A stretch of DNA of 13,085 nucleotides, from positions 1-13,085 of the forward strand of contig CAZMQG010000026.1 in the NCBI GenBank assembly GCA_964568625.1, in the 5' to 3' direction. Shown here piece after piece: positions 1-8,429 of the stretch (positions within the stretch are counted from its first letter, which is position 1; every line of letters starts with the position of its first letter). Position numbers and translations under genes: made by a program. The notes beneath the pieces were generated by a model that saw only the letters and a program-made list of their open reading frames with translations, made no database searches and was not told the origin of the DNA. This DNA is from JBAZAX01 sp964568625. GTDB taxonomy: Bacteria > Babelota > Babeliae > Babelales > RVW-14.

Positions 1-143
1 AATTTGTTAGAACCAAAAATGGCCTCAGTGTTCAATTAAGTTCTGGCGATATTATTGATTCAGACAATAAAGATACTGGTAAAATTTTCGGGCATAATGC
101 AGATGATAATTTTGTTATTTTAGCGAATGGAACAAGACCGTAG
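1..143 (+). CDS. 3' end of a secreted-repeat-protein paralog (partial)
   Basis: The reading frame enters from the left edge (first full codon at base 3) and encodes 46 residues ending in NGTRP before a TAG stop at 141-143. It is recognised only because it matches the last 46 codons of the 1350-residue gene at 4229-8281: 44 of 46 residues are identical, the differences being N/S and a final P/Q, and there is no gap. The missing upstream part is therefore probably another large secreted β-repeat protein, though only the tail is visible. The next gene starts 29 bases downstream with no terminator between, so the two are probably co-transcribed. No function can be assigned. Confidence 0.85.
   Translation, partial: FVRTKNGLSVQLSSGDIIDSDNKDTGKIFGHNADDNFVILANGTRP
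1..143 (+). repeat. Direct repeat, copy 1 (partner 8139-8281)
   Basis: These bases align without gaps to 8139-8281, with 9 mismatches by eye (134 of 143 identical). Six mismatches are synonymous, two change a residue and one changes the stop codon from TAG to TAA. Similarity disappears right after the stop codon in both copies. The left boundary cannot be seen because the window begins inside the repeat. Confidence 0.92.
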
Positions 144-156
144 TGTTTGTTTAAAT

Positions 157-164
157 AAGAGGAG
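157..164 (+). promoter_or_regulatory. Ribosome binding site for the 173-2068 gene
   Basis: The purine tract AAGAGGAG lies 8 bases before the ATG at 173. It is a strong Shine-Dalgarno match at good spacing and supports that start. Confidence 0.75.
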
Positions 165-172
165 TTTGTAGA

Positions 173-2068
173 ATGAAGAAGCATTTGATAGGTTTGGGCC
201 TAGTATTTGCAATGATTTTCACATCACAATGTCTAGCCGGTGACGACTTAGATGGTGTGAAAATGTCGAAAAAAGAAAAAAAGGAACTCAAACAGGAACA
301 GGAAAAATTAGAAAAGCAGAGGAAAAAAGAGGAAAAGCTTCGTAAAAGAGAGATGCGCAAGCTTGAAAAACAACAAGCAAAAGAACGTGCGACAATGAAA
401 CGCGCACAACGCAAAGAAAAAGCTGAAAAGCAAAAAAATGATGCCAAAATAGCAGAAGAAGAAAGAAAATTAAACAGAGAGTTTGAAAAAGAACATTCTC
501 AAAAAGTTGCTAAATTAAATAAAATTAGCAAAGAAGAAGAACGCAGAATGAAAGAGCTCGCCAAAGAAAAAAGAGCTCGTGAAAAAAAAGAAAGAAGACA
601 TTTAGAAATGCAAAAAAGAGAGGAAGAAAAACATCTCTCAAATCTCCACGAAAAAACAAGCCAAGCAGAAAAACAGGCAAAAAAAGAAGCAAAAAAGGCT
701 GAAGCTGCTCGTTTGACTTCAAATTGGAAAGATGCTAGAAAAGCTGTAGTAGCCAATGAGTATAAAGAAGGAAAATTTTCTGATGTGCATATGCTTCCAG
801 CATGGCCTTTTTCAAACTGGTTCTTCAATGAAAAAGCAATGGTTAATGTAACAGCATCATACTACTATGCAACTGATGCTTATGATTCAGATGGTGCCAG
901 CCGTGATATCACAACCCTAAATTTTGGAGAAGAGACCATTCATCTACAAGATATTTTGCTTGCAAGCAAATTGTTACATCAAAATCCTGCACCGGTTGCA
1001 ATAAGAAGAACACCTCCATCATTTTTGGATAATTTTATTAATTTAGGATATGACCAAATAATCAATTTTAATGGTAAATCCGAAAAATATGGATTGGATT
1101 TTGATTTTGCAAGACATGTATTGCGCGACGATATAACAATTGGGGTACAGGTTCCAGTACTATACATGAGAAATCATCTCGATGCTTGTATGAATTTCCC
1201 TACCAGTTCTTTACTAATAACAACTGATGAGGAAAATGCATCATTGGTTTACAGAGAAGCATTACATCGCGTATTACAATCTAAGGGAATTAACGAACTT
1301 GGCGGAAGTGCAACAGGCTTGGGTGACATAACATTGTTTGGTAATGTTGAAGTAACAACAAAATATGTTGATAAAATAGTTCTCGGATTAAAGGTTGGGT
1401 TACCTACAGGTAAAGAAGAATCAATGAGCAAACTTTTTGCTCCTTCATTAAGCGCAAATGATAAGTGCGCAGAATTTGCAGCTTTTGCCTCAATGCTTGT
1501 AAATTACAACACATACGTAAATCCACACCTATCATTGCAAGCTAGCTTCTTCTCAACAAGCCACGTCAATAAACGTGTACCACACAAAGTTTCAAGCCCT
1601 GAAAATGCAGTTGTCGGTGAGGCGGTTAGTAATGATATAATGGCAATGGGTGATAGAGTAGAATATGTTGATGATGGAACAGATACAGCAATATCATTTG
1701 AAGGCTATGATTCAACCATTCGTGGCTTAGCAGATCATGCAGTTTCACTAAAATATGAAAAAGGCCCAGAGTTTCACGTTCGCCTTGGCAACGTATTCAA
1801 TAAATTCATCTGTCGTCGAGGATTCTTTGATATCTACTATGATTTAAGAGCAAAGCTTGAAGATAATTACAGAGGCTTAGATGTTAAAGAATACGACATA
1901 CAAAAAATGGAAGAAAATACAAAATCTGTTGAACATCGCATTGGCATGGAATACAGCCATCAATATGATTCAAGAACTCGCTTAAAAGCAACATTGAATT
2001 ACTCATTTGCAGGCACAAATGCACCAAAAGCATTTGATATCGGTTGTTCATTGGGACATAGCTTCTAG
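173..2068 (+). CDS. Secreted long-helix / outer-membrane β-barrel protein
   Basis: A 631-residue protein. Residues 1-22 form a signal peptide (MKK, hydrophobic core, likely cut after CLA); the Cys at 20 has no proper lipobox. Residues about 28-185 are almost entirely Lys, Glu, Arg, Ala and Gln, predicting a long coiled coil or single charged helix. From about 205 the protein becomes β-rich with alternating aromatic and polar residues and ends in GHSF; a terminal Phe is typical of outer-membrane barrels recognised by the BAM complex. Residues 380-414, GLGDITLFG followed by LGLKVGLPTG, resemble barrels of the phenol-degradation MetA/transporter superfamily, a tentative match. I infer a barrel in the outer membrane with its helix in the periplasm. 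It lies between members of the secreted repeat family, probably co-transcribed with the gene to its left, and is followed by a terminator. The exact role is unknown. Confidence 0.85.
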   Translation: MKKHLIGLGLVFAMIFTSQCLAGDDLDGVKMSKKEKKELKQEQEKLEKQRKKEEKLRKREMRKLEKQQAKERATMKRAQRKEKAEKQKNDAKIAEEERKLNREFEKEHSQKVAKLNKISKEEERRMKELAKEKRAREKKERRHLEMQKREEEKHLSNLHEKTSQAEKQAKKEAKKAEAARLTSNWKDARKAVVANEYKEGKFSDVHMLPAWPFSNWFFNEKAMVNVTASYYYATDAYDSDGASRDITTLNFGEETIHLQDILLASKLLHQNPAPVAIRRTPPSFLDNFINLGYDQIINFNGKSEKYGLDFDFARHVLRDDITIGVQVPVLYMRNHLDACMNFPTSSLLITTDEENASLVYREALHRVLQSKGINELGGSATGLGDITLFGNVEVTTKYVDKIVLGLKVGLPTGKEESMSKLFAPSLSANDKCAEFAAFASMLVNYNTYVNPHLSLQASFFSTSHVNKRVPHKVSSPENAVVGEAVSNDIMAMGDRVEYVDDGTDTAISFEGYDSTIRGLADHAVSLKYEKGPEFHVRLGNVFNKFICRRGFFDIYYDLRAKLEDNYRGLDVKEYDIQKMEENTKSVEHRIGMEYSHQYDSRTRLKATLNYSFAGTNAPKAFDIGCSLGHSF

Positions 2069-2077
2069 AAGAAAAAT

Positions 2078-2107
2078 AAAAGGGGCTTCATCTAAGGAGC
2101 CCCTTTT
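2078..2107 (+). terminator. Intrinsic terminator after the barrel gene
   Basis: A perfect 10-bp stem (AAAAGGGGCT at 2078-2087, AGCCCCTTTT at 2098-2107) encloses a 10-base loop and starts 9 bases after the stop codon. The right arm itself ends in four T. Only 46 bases remain before the next start, AT-rich and without a convincing -35/-10 pair, so the next gene either uses a weak promoter there or depends on read-through. Confidence 0.85.
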
Positions 2108-2153
2108 CAACTGTCTTTAAATTTTTAAATCATTTTTTATTCGCAGGGAAAAT

Positions 2154-4211
2154 ATGGAAAAACGAAACTTACTCACGGCATTAATTGCCGTTATCTGCAT
2201 TTATTCAAACGCTTCCCCAGGGGTTAATTTTTGGAGTAGCGATTCAACTTTACAACTTTCTAATAATTCCGAACTTAGAATATTGCAATCAAATTTGCCT
2301 GTCGCCAAAGGAACAATAAAACAAGAAGACTCCTCTCTCATTACAGGTTTTCCAATTGATTTTGCGAAAGGAACATATTCATCCGGATCTTTGGACTTAT
2401 TATTAACAGCATTATACGATTTTGATGAATTTTATGGAGTCACTTTAAATGGCGGAAAATCTTTTGATGCGCAAGCAGGAACATTTGCGAGCAGAATAGC
2501 AGTATCAAACCAAAATAATAGGTTAGAAGGACAACCTTTATTTTTAAATTACAATGCAATTAAATTACAAGATTTTAACACAACTCTCACTCTTGGAATT
2601 CAGAATACATTAACAACGAGTATCCAACTTAACCAAGGTACTTTATTTTTGGAAAACGATTTACAACTTGGTGACGACATCGTAATTACATCATCGGGAT
2701 TAATAAAATGTTATGGGCACAGAGTTACATTTGGAGCCAAGCCTGTTATTTTTCAGCCTGGAACAATAGAATGGAGCAATTTCCCGGTAGTTGAATTAAA
2801 TAACAATATTCAACTAAACGGACGTTGGACATTCAGCGGGCAAAGTGTCATTAAAGGAAAAGGAAGCATTCTTGACCTTTCAAACGGCAAAATTCGAATA
2901 AAAGGATCAGACCCATTATATTTAAGTAACATTAAACTAAAGGGTTTTGGAACAGGAAAATTTGAATTTGAAAACAGTCGAGCTCAAGTCAGACTTTCAA
3001 ATGTTGAAATTGAAATGGACGACAATTACACATTCACATATGGCGGAATTTATGTTGAAGGACCTTCAACTATCGTCACTAAAAATTACATGCTAAATTT
3101 CGATAACATGAGTTCTTTAACTGTAGACGGCGTCGCACTAAATTACGAAACCTTATCCGTTCTTGACAGTAACAACATTCAACCAACACGAGATGCCGAT
3201 TTAAACAGTAAAAAAGTAGCCTTTTTGAATAATGGTATAATCAGACGAGTAAAAGGCGTACAAGTTGGCCCCCTGGTATTAAATCCAACAGTTGCATTTG
3301 ATACAGTACGAATTTCAGATGACATTGACATCGCTCCAACCAAAGAAATTATTGTTGCAAATGACGTAGTATTCAATGGAAGCACCAATGCAATTAATTT
3401 TGCAAAGTCTGCAAATCCTTTAATAACTATTCAAGCAGGCAAGACACTGAATTTTACAAACGTCGCACTTCGTAACTTCAAATTCGATTATTTAAATCTT
3501 GAACCCGGTGCAAAAATAATTTTTGATGACAAAACAAGAATCGAGCTATTAGATACTCAAAACCTTAATACAACATATACATTCAGAGGCAATACAATTA
3601 TTGATGGAATGGGAAAACAACTAACTTTTGGTCCTCACGGTGGAATCGAATTACACTCATCAGTTCAATTTGAAGATATTATTCTTTATGGAATTTCGGG
3701 AAGTAAGCTTTCCGGATGGGATGACAGCAGCACAATGACTTTTCAACGCGTAACATTGTATCTTGATAATGACTTCACACTCACAAAAGGACATTTTGAA
3801 GTTATTGACTGGCTTGATGTAGTTGGATCAGCAACATTTAATTACAACACAAATAAACAAAGTATTATCTGGGATCACGCAACAATGACATTTTGGGGGG
3901 ATTCAACATTCCATTATATGCCTCCTGTAGCAAATCGAGATCTTATTAACTTTATTGACGAGCGATCTGTCTTTGCGCTTAATGGTGGAACAATTTCTTC
4001 AACCACAACAGGAATGCGCCTTTTAGGTGGATCTTTTCAGTTAAATAATGATTGTTATATGAAAAATCCCGGCGCCGCGGCTGACTCCGAAGGAATTCAA
4101 CTTGGAGACGGAATAGACGCAACAAATGATTGCATAATTACTTTTATTACCGGAGCAAATTTCAATACACTCTCAGGACGATTTGTTTACAATAACGTAG
4201 CTCTTGAATAA
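2154..4211 (+). CDS. Secreted two-module β-repeat protein
   Basis: A 685-residue protein with a signal peptide (residues 1-20, probable cut after SNA) and no membrane segment afterwards. The mature part is rich in Asn, Thr, Gly, Ile, Leu and Phe in short β-strand-like units, as in right-handed β-solenoids. Two copies of a module are visible at about 216-345 and 470-590; each runs from a TF-x-G start through I-x-G-x-G and a DDNYTF / DNDFTL element to a late β segment. Residues 126-175 (GQPLF, IQNTL, LGDD) match the 721-residue protein at 9502-11667 in the same order, and the tail (about 595-682, ending YNNVALE) matches two other family members. AGGGA at 2145-2149 precedes the ATG by 4 bases. 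The next gene starts 17 bases after the stop, implying co-transcription. I recognise no named family; a cell-surface or periplasmic structural or adhesin-like role is inference. Confidence 0.85.
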   Translation: MEKRNLLTALIAVICIYSNASPGVNFWSSDSTLQLSNNSELRILQSNLPVAKGTIKQEDSSLITGFPIDFAKGTYSSGSLDLLLTALYDFDEFYGVTLNGGKSFDAQAGTFASRIAVSNQNNRLEGQPLFLNYNAIKLQDFNTTLTLGIQNTLTTSIQLNQGTLFLENDLQLGDDIVITSSGLIKCYGHRVTFGAKPVIFQPGTIEWSNFPVVELNNNIQLNGRWTFSGQSVIKGKGSILDLSNGKIRIKGSDPLYLSNIKLKGFGTGKFEFENSRAQVRLSNVEIEMDDNYTFTYGGIYVEGPSTIVTKNYMLNFDNMSSLTVDGVALNYETLSVLDSNNIQPTRDADLNSKKVAFLNNGIIRRVKGVQVGPLVLNPTVAFDTVRISDDIDIAPTKEIIVANDVVFNGSTNAINFAKSANPLITIQAGKTLNFTNVALRNFKFDYLNLEPGAKIIFDDKTRIELLDTQNLNTTYTFRGNTIIDGMGKQLTFGPHGGIELHSSVQFEDIILYGISGSKLSGWDDSSTMTFQRVTLYLDNDFTLTKGHFEVIDWLDVVGSATFNYNTNKQSIIWDHATMTFWGDSTFHYMPPVANRDLINFIDERSVFALNGGTISSTTTGMRLLGGSFQLNNDCYMKNPGAAADSEGIQLGDGIDATNDCIITFITGANFNTLSGRFVYNNVALE

Positions 4212-4228
4212 AAGTTGAAGGATAACAA

Positions 4229-7200
4229 ATGAAATTTAAAAATATTATTTTTTATGGATTAATTCTTTTTTCTCTTGTACCAATAAATTTACATTGCAAA
4301 GTAAAAGCAGCACAAAAGGCACGAGTGGTTGCACAAAGCAAAACTAGCGTAAAATCCAAAAGCTCAAAGGTTGTAAATAAATCCAATAACCTAAATGTAG
4401 GACAACTTCAAATACAAGTTAATCAAAACGCTACATTAGAAGGTCTACCAGTAAGTTTTGAATTAGGAGGATATTCCACAAACAATGGAGCTCAGTCATC
4501 TTTTACCGGATCATACATCCCTGCAACAGGTGGAACCATTGTAAGCAATTCTTCATACCAAAGCTTGCCCGGTAATGTGAATTATCCTCTAACAATGAGT
4601 GGAAATGCAACTTTGGAAGGTATTGGAAATATGTCTAACGGAGTGAATTTATCAGATCCATCAACAAATTTAACCATAAACTCGCCAGGATCCGTAAATT
4701 CAAGTATCAACTTAAATGGTGGAACATCCACATTGCAAAGTGACCTTAATTTTGGAAGCGATAATCAATTTGAAGGTGAAGGAACTATAGAAGGAAATGG
4801 GAATGCTGCAATTCTAGGCGGGAAAGACCTAACAATTACATCAACCCTATCTTGGATAAATAGCGATATAGTCGCAAACAGTAGATTAACGTTGTGGGGA
4901 ACATGGAACTTGACAGGAGATATACATGTCTTAGGACGTGGGAACGTATTAGACCTTTCTCATGGAGGCAAAATACTTATTAAAAGCAATACAAGAGTAT
5001 ATGTTGCAAATTTGACCATCAGAGGATTGGGGTCTCGAGGAACTGTGCAATTCCAAGATGACACGGGACAACTTGTGCTAACTTCATGCACAATTGAATT
5101 GGATGATAATTATACATTTGATAAAGGTGGCATTTACATAGACGGTCCTACAACAGTAATTACAGCAGATAAAACATTAACTTTCGACACAAATGCATCA
5201 CTAACTGTTGATGGTGTTTGTTTATGGTACGACACACTAACATTTGATGATAATAACAACATTATTCCAACACCAGCACAAGATCCAAATCAAAAATTTA
5301 TAGCTTATAAAAATGATGGCCTCATAAGAGCTTCTGGTGCTTCTACGGCAATACTTACAAAAATAAAGAATAACTCTAATGCCATTGTAACTCTTGATAG
5401 AACAGTCAGGACCGATAGTAATGCCTTTGCTTACGGCATAAAGAATAACTCTAATGCCATAATATTCTTATCTTCTTACGGCGATCCAGCTTTAACAAAA
5501 GCTAACAGTAATGCCATCGTATCTTGGATTAAAGGCACAAGTAATGCTGTTAATAGCACATTCAATCCACCACTTGTAAGCGGAAATATTTACAACAACA
5601 TTGTAATGAATGAAACATATATTCTAAATTCCACTCAGGTCGTTAATATCACAAACCCTGCCGGCGTAGTGCTAGATGGAAATGGCCAAACAATTGTATT
5701 CAATAACACTTTTGGCCCTCAGTTTGTAGTTCAAGAAAATGTTCCCGTAACATTACAAAACATTACACTTCAAAACATCAATCAAAATACATTTAACATA
5801 AAATCTGGCGGTCAGGTTTTAATTGGCCCAAACACAACATTTGAATTCTCTCAGGATGTAACATTTAGCAGTGGAACTTTTAATGTTCTAGATTCGCCTG
5901 ACGGAACAGTATTTACATTGGCAAGTCTATCAGGAAACAACATCATTACTTTCAACGATCAAGCAACTTTGAATTTGGGAGATAACACGCTACGACTTGA
6001 AGATGTAGAACTTGGAAGCATTCTAAATATAGAATATGGTTCAGCCAATTTAATTGAATTGGCATCAAATGCCAGCGTTGATGTAGATGGTAACGTAGGA
6101 GATCCTATCGGCCTTAACTTTAAGGCTATTGGCGAAAACAATGGATTAACACTCATGTTAGACAATTTAACGCTTTCAGGCCTAGTTACCTTTGGTGATT
6201 CTGCTGTAAATGAACTCGCCATTCGTTTTGTATTGGAAAATGGACTTGATCCTGAGCGAGTAACTGCTGGCGAAATATATCCAATCGTCAACTTCACCGG
6301 TGGCCCAGGCATTATGCTCGGAGGCTCCTCAATTAACGATGCTCGTTTAATTCTTGAAAATCCATACACCATTCTCAATTTACTAAACTCAAATGCCTTC
6401 TTACTCGATCAAAATGGACAAATTTTCTTTACAGAATTAGAGCTCAGAGAAAACAATATCAAACAGTATTCTGCAAACGTACTCATTGACGGTACACGAA
6501 TTATTGGCCACCAAATTGATTCTTCATTCATTCGCGCATATTCCAATCATAAACAGAGCAATACATCAAAACCAACGTCTAAACCAAAAGCAAAAATTCA
6601 AATACAACCAAAGACTGCAAAAGTCAAAACAGAAAAGAGTAAAGTTTCAGATACCCAAAAAGTTACATCTAAACCAAAAAGCTCTCCAAAAAATACAAAG
6701 ACTAACTTTAAGGATAAGAAACTAAAGATTAAACACGTCTCCGCAAAAAATCGCAAAGGACTTGAGGACTTAAATGATGTCTTAGGGATTGAAGGTTCAG
6801 ATGAAAATTTAAGTAATAACGATCTTGAGACCTTAAGATCCTTGCAACAAGATTTTGATTCAATCAATTCAGACCCTGAAGCTGTCACACTTAGATCTGT
6901 AAATCTTCCAACTTCATATGACAATGTTTTTTCTAATCTTCAACTTACAATGGACGTTCCTCCTACAGGTAATATCTTATTAACTTACTCTCAAATCAAC
7001 AACTTATTTACTGAATCTAACGGAATCTTTGCACCTTTCAACATCACTTTAAAAAATCATTCCATGCTTTCTATGGCAGATCAAGATGTAATCTTAGATC
7101 CTGATAATCAAATCATAAATGTCGTTGGCTCTGGAAATGTTATTGAAGTTCAAAAGACTTTGACCATAAATAACAATTTACTTCTTGAAGAAAACGCAGA

Positions 7201-8281
7201 ATTAACAATCAGATTCATCCAAAGCGGTAGCGAGGTGCCTATGGTTACCTTCGCTGAAAACACTTCCATTGACATTGAATATAAGGGTATTCTTAGATTT
7301 GAAGGAAATGGTATTGTCAAGCTTGCAGATGGCGTAGTCATAAACCTCAATGGCAAAAAAGAGGTTTCTAATAAAAAACATGGCGAAACTGTCACCATCC
7401 AGAGAGCTCAATTGATTATTCACGACGGCGCTATTCTTGATTTCGATGAAAACGCTGTTGTCAATATTACCGGTATAGGTAAAATCAGCCTCCAAGATCG
7501 CGGGTTCATCAAGCCAAGCTCCGCCTGCTCTTTAATAATCGGCAGCGAGACCTTGCAAAATGATGATATTGATATTGAAGTCACCGGTTCCAGTGAAATT
7601 TCTTTAGACTTATTAGAATCTTCGGCCAGTAAAACCCCTATTGCCCTTGCTTCTATTTCTTTGTGGAATTTAACTTCAAACATAAACTTCCAAAATGGTG
7701 GCGTTTTATCCATTGGGCATAATAGCGTATTTGAAATCAACTGTGATGATTCAACCTTGAAATCCGGTAACATTCAAAAATTCTCTTTTGATGGTCGTGG
7801 AGCTTTATTTGTAAAGGACAATGGAACCTTACGAATGGCTCCTAATAAAATCGACAAGACTACCGGTTGGGATTATAAACTAGACTGGTTTGGTTTTGAA
7901 AACACCATCAACCGATCTGCCGACAACGATCAAAATGGAATCATCGAATTTGTTAATTTTTCTAACAAGCAATCTGGTTCTTTTATTGGTATCATTAATC
8001 CTTCAAATGTCACATTATATAAGGATTACTACAAGAGCAATAGCACCGGCATTACATTTGAAAAACTTGCATCTATGTTGGTAAATCAAAAATCCGATTT
8101 ACAAGTAAGTACTCTTTACAATGATCCAGCTGGAGATCAATTTGTTAGAACCAAAAATGGCCTCAGTGTTCAATTAAGTTCTGGCGATATTATAGATTCA
8201 GACAATAAGGATACTGGTAAAATTTTTGGGCATAACGCAGATGATAGTTTCGTTATTTTAGCGAATGGAACAAGGCAGTAA
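4229..8281 (+). CDS. Giant secreted β-repeat protein with SNA repeats and Lys-rich linker
   Basis: A 1350-residue protein starting at an ATG 6 bases after AAGGA (4218-4222). Regions in order: signal peptide (about 1-23; Cys23 lacks a lipobox); a Lys/Ser-rich stretch (24-57); Asn/Gly/Ser-rich β repeats (58-220); one family module (about 222-358) with LDDNYTF, LTVDGV and an I-x-PTP-x-QDP-x-Q-x-F element shared with the 721-residue paralog; a segment with five SNA tripeptides (383-440); more β repeats (450-760); a Lys/Ser/Thr-rich linker (772-842); then a second β-repeat half (about 895-1295) and a tail (1300-1350) nearly identical to the truncated gene at the left edge. It lacks the C-terminal tail of the other three members. 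The layout suggests a fusion of two related units. No enzyme motif was seen; it is probably exported and structural or adhesive, which is inference. Confidence 0.85.
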   Translation: MKFKNIIFYGLILFSLVPINLHCKVKAAQKARVVAQSKTSVKSKSSKVVNKSNNLNVGQLQIQVNQNATLEGLPVSFELGGYSTNNGAQSSFTGSYIPATGGTIVSNSSYQSLPGNVNYPLTMSGNATLEGIGNMSNGVNLSDPSTNLTINSPGSVNSSINLNGGTSTLQSDLNFGSDNQFEGEGTIEGNGNAAILGGKDLTITSTLSWINSDIVANSRLTLWGTWNLTGDIHVLGRGNVLDLSHGGKILIKSNTRVYVANLTIRGLGSRGTVQFQDDTGQLVLTSCTIELDDNYTFDKGGIYIDGPTTVITADKTLTFDTNASLTVDGVCLWYDTLTFDDNNNIIPTPAQDPNQKFIAYKNDGLIRASGASTAILTKIKNNSNAIVTLDRTVRTDSNAFAYGIKNNSNAIIFLSSYGDPALTKANSNAIVSWIKGTSNAVNSTFNPPLVSGNIYNNIVMNETYILNSTQVVNITNPAGVVLDGNGQTIVFNNTFGPQFVVQENVPVTLQNITLQNINQNTFNIKSGGQVLIGPNTTFEFSQDVTFSSGTFNVLDSPDGTVFTLASLSGNNIITFNDQATLNLGDNTLRLEDVELGSILNIEYGSANLIELASNASVDVDGNVGDPIGLNFKAIGENNGLTLMLDNLTLSGLVTFGDSAVNELAIRFVLENGLDPERVTAGEIYPIVNFTGGPGIMLGGSSINDARLILENPYTILNLLNSNAFLLDQNGQIFFTELELRENNIKQYSANVLIDGTRIIGHQIDSSFIRAYSNHKQSNTSKPTSKPKAKIQIQPKTAKVKTEKSKVSDTQKVTSKPKSSPKNTKTNFKDKKLKIKHVSAKNRKGLEDLNDVLGIEGSDENLSNNDLETLRSLQQDFDSINSDPEAVTLRSVNLPTSYDNVFSNLQLTMDVPPTGNILLTYSQINNLFTESNGIFAPFNITLKNHSMLSMADQDVILDPDNQIINVVGSGNVIEVQKTLTINNNLLLEENAELTIRFIQSGSEVPMVTFAENTSIDIEYKGILRFEGNGIVKLADGVVINLNGKKEVSNKKHGETVTIQRAQLIIHDGAILDFDENAVVNITGIGKISLQDRGFIKPSSACSLIIGSETLQNDDIDIEVTGSSEISLDLLESSASKTPIALASISLWNLTSNINFQNGGVLSIGHNSVFEINCDDSTLKSGNIQKFSFDGRGALFVKDNGTLRMAPNKIDKTTGWDYKLDWFGFENTINRSADNDQNGIIEFVNFSNKQSGSFIGIINPSNVTLYKDYYKSNSTGITFEKLASMLVNQKSDLQVSTLYNDPAGDQFVRTKNGLSVQLSSGDIIDSDNKDTGKIFGHNADDSFVILANGTRQ
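5363..5548 (+). repeat. SNA-motif coding repeats within the giant repeat gene
   Basis: Five SNA tripeptides occur at residues 383, 397, 407, 427 and 438 (gaps of 14, 10, 20 and 11). Two of them sit in an identical IKNNSNAI octapeptide, encoded by an exact 23-base repeat at 5363-5385 and 5438-5460, 75 bases (25 codons) apart. The other copies keep only a TAATGC core. A lone sixth SNA occurs at residue 721. The spacing stays in frame, so this is a coding repeat and not a CRISPR-like array. Confidence 0.8.
6542..6754 (+). other. Lys/Ser/Thr-rich linker between the two halves of the giant protein
   Basis: Residues 772-842 of the 1350-residue protein are dominated by Lys, Ser, Thr, Pro and Gln with repeated KPTSKPK / TSKPKS-type strings, unlike the Asn/Ile/Leu/Gly-rich β regions on either side. 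The segment should be extended and disordered. It resembles the basic stretch just after the signal peptide (residues 24-57), so each half of the protein begins with a similar basic segment. Confidence 0.75.
8139..8281 (+). repeat. Direct repeat, copy 2 (partner 1-143)
   Basis: This is the second copy of the duplicated gene end, lying within the last 48 codons of the 1350-residue gene. It matches bases 1-143 at 134 of 143 positions without gaps. The downstream sequences of the two copies are unrelated from the stop codon onward. Confidence 0.92.
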
Positions 8282-8363
8282 ATGCATAAAACAGTTTAAT
8301 ATAAATAACATTTTTTAATATGTAATTAAATTGTTTACTTCATATCCAAAGCTGGAATATTTT

Positions 8364-8401
8364 TGCAGGTGTAGTGTAAAAAGCTACACCTGCAGTTTTT
8401 T
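8364..8401 (+). terminator. Intrinsic terminator or attenuator between the two gene pairs
   Basis: A perfect 11-bp stem (TGCAGGTGTAG at 8364-8374, CTACACCTGCA at 8384-8394) with a 9-base loop is followed by G and six T (8396-8401), a textbook Rho-independent terminator. It lies 82 bases after the stop of the 1350-residue gene and only 28 bases before the next start. The 82 bases before it are AT-rich with no recognisable gene. A promoter for the next genes would have to overlap or precede the hairpin, so it may act as an attenuator with partial read-through. Confidence 0.88.
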
Positions 8402-8416
8402 AGGTCAATTAATAAA

Positions 8417-8422
8417 AAGGAG
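8417..8422 (+). promoter_or_regulatory. Ribosome binding site that fixes the start at 8430
   Basis: AAGGAG ends 7 bases before the ATG at 8430 but only 1 base before the in-frame ATG at 8424. This favours 8430 and rules out the far upstream in-frame ATG at 8331, whose leader would be translated through the terminator hairpin. Confidence 0.8.
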
Positions 8423-8429
8423 AATGAAT

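Noticed and set aside
151..828. Minus-strand open frames rich in Phe, Ser and Leu opposite the charged-helix region
   Set aside because: They are the complement of a purine-rich Lys/Glu-coding stretch, have no ribosome binding site or recognisable domain, and lie fully within a well-supported plus-strand gene.
4229..4320. Lipoprotein signal for the 1350-residue protein (Cys23) or the barrel protein (Cys20)
   Set aside because: The residues before each Cys (NLH and TSQ) do not fit a lipobox; ordinary signal peptidase I cleavage is more likely.
5363..5560. Possible CRISPR-like or regulatory repeat array
   Set aside because: Only two exact copies exist, spacing is in frame with the protein, and the conserved unit is the encoded SNA motif.
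6486..6725. Plus-strand open frame of 79 codons with a basic product
   Set aside because: It is a shifted reading of the Lys-rich linker in the 1350-residue gene; its basic composition comes from the A-rich DNA.
7890..8084. Plus-strand open frame of 64 codons
   Set aside because: It overlaps the 1350-residue gene in another frame, has no Shine-Dalgarno site and no protein-like pattern.
8364..8394. Inverted repeat as the end of an insertion sequence
   Set aside because: The short loop and following T-run fit a terminator, and no transposase or second terminal repeat is present.
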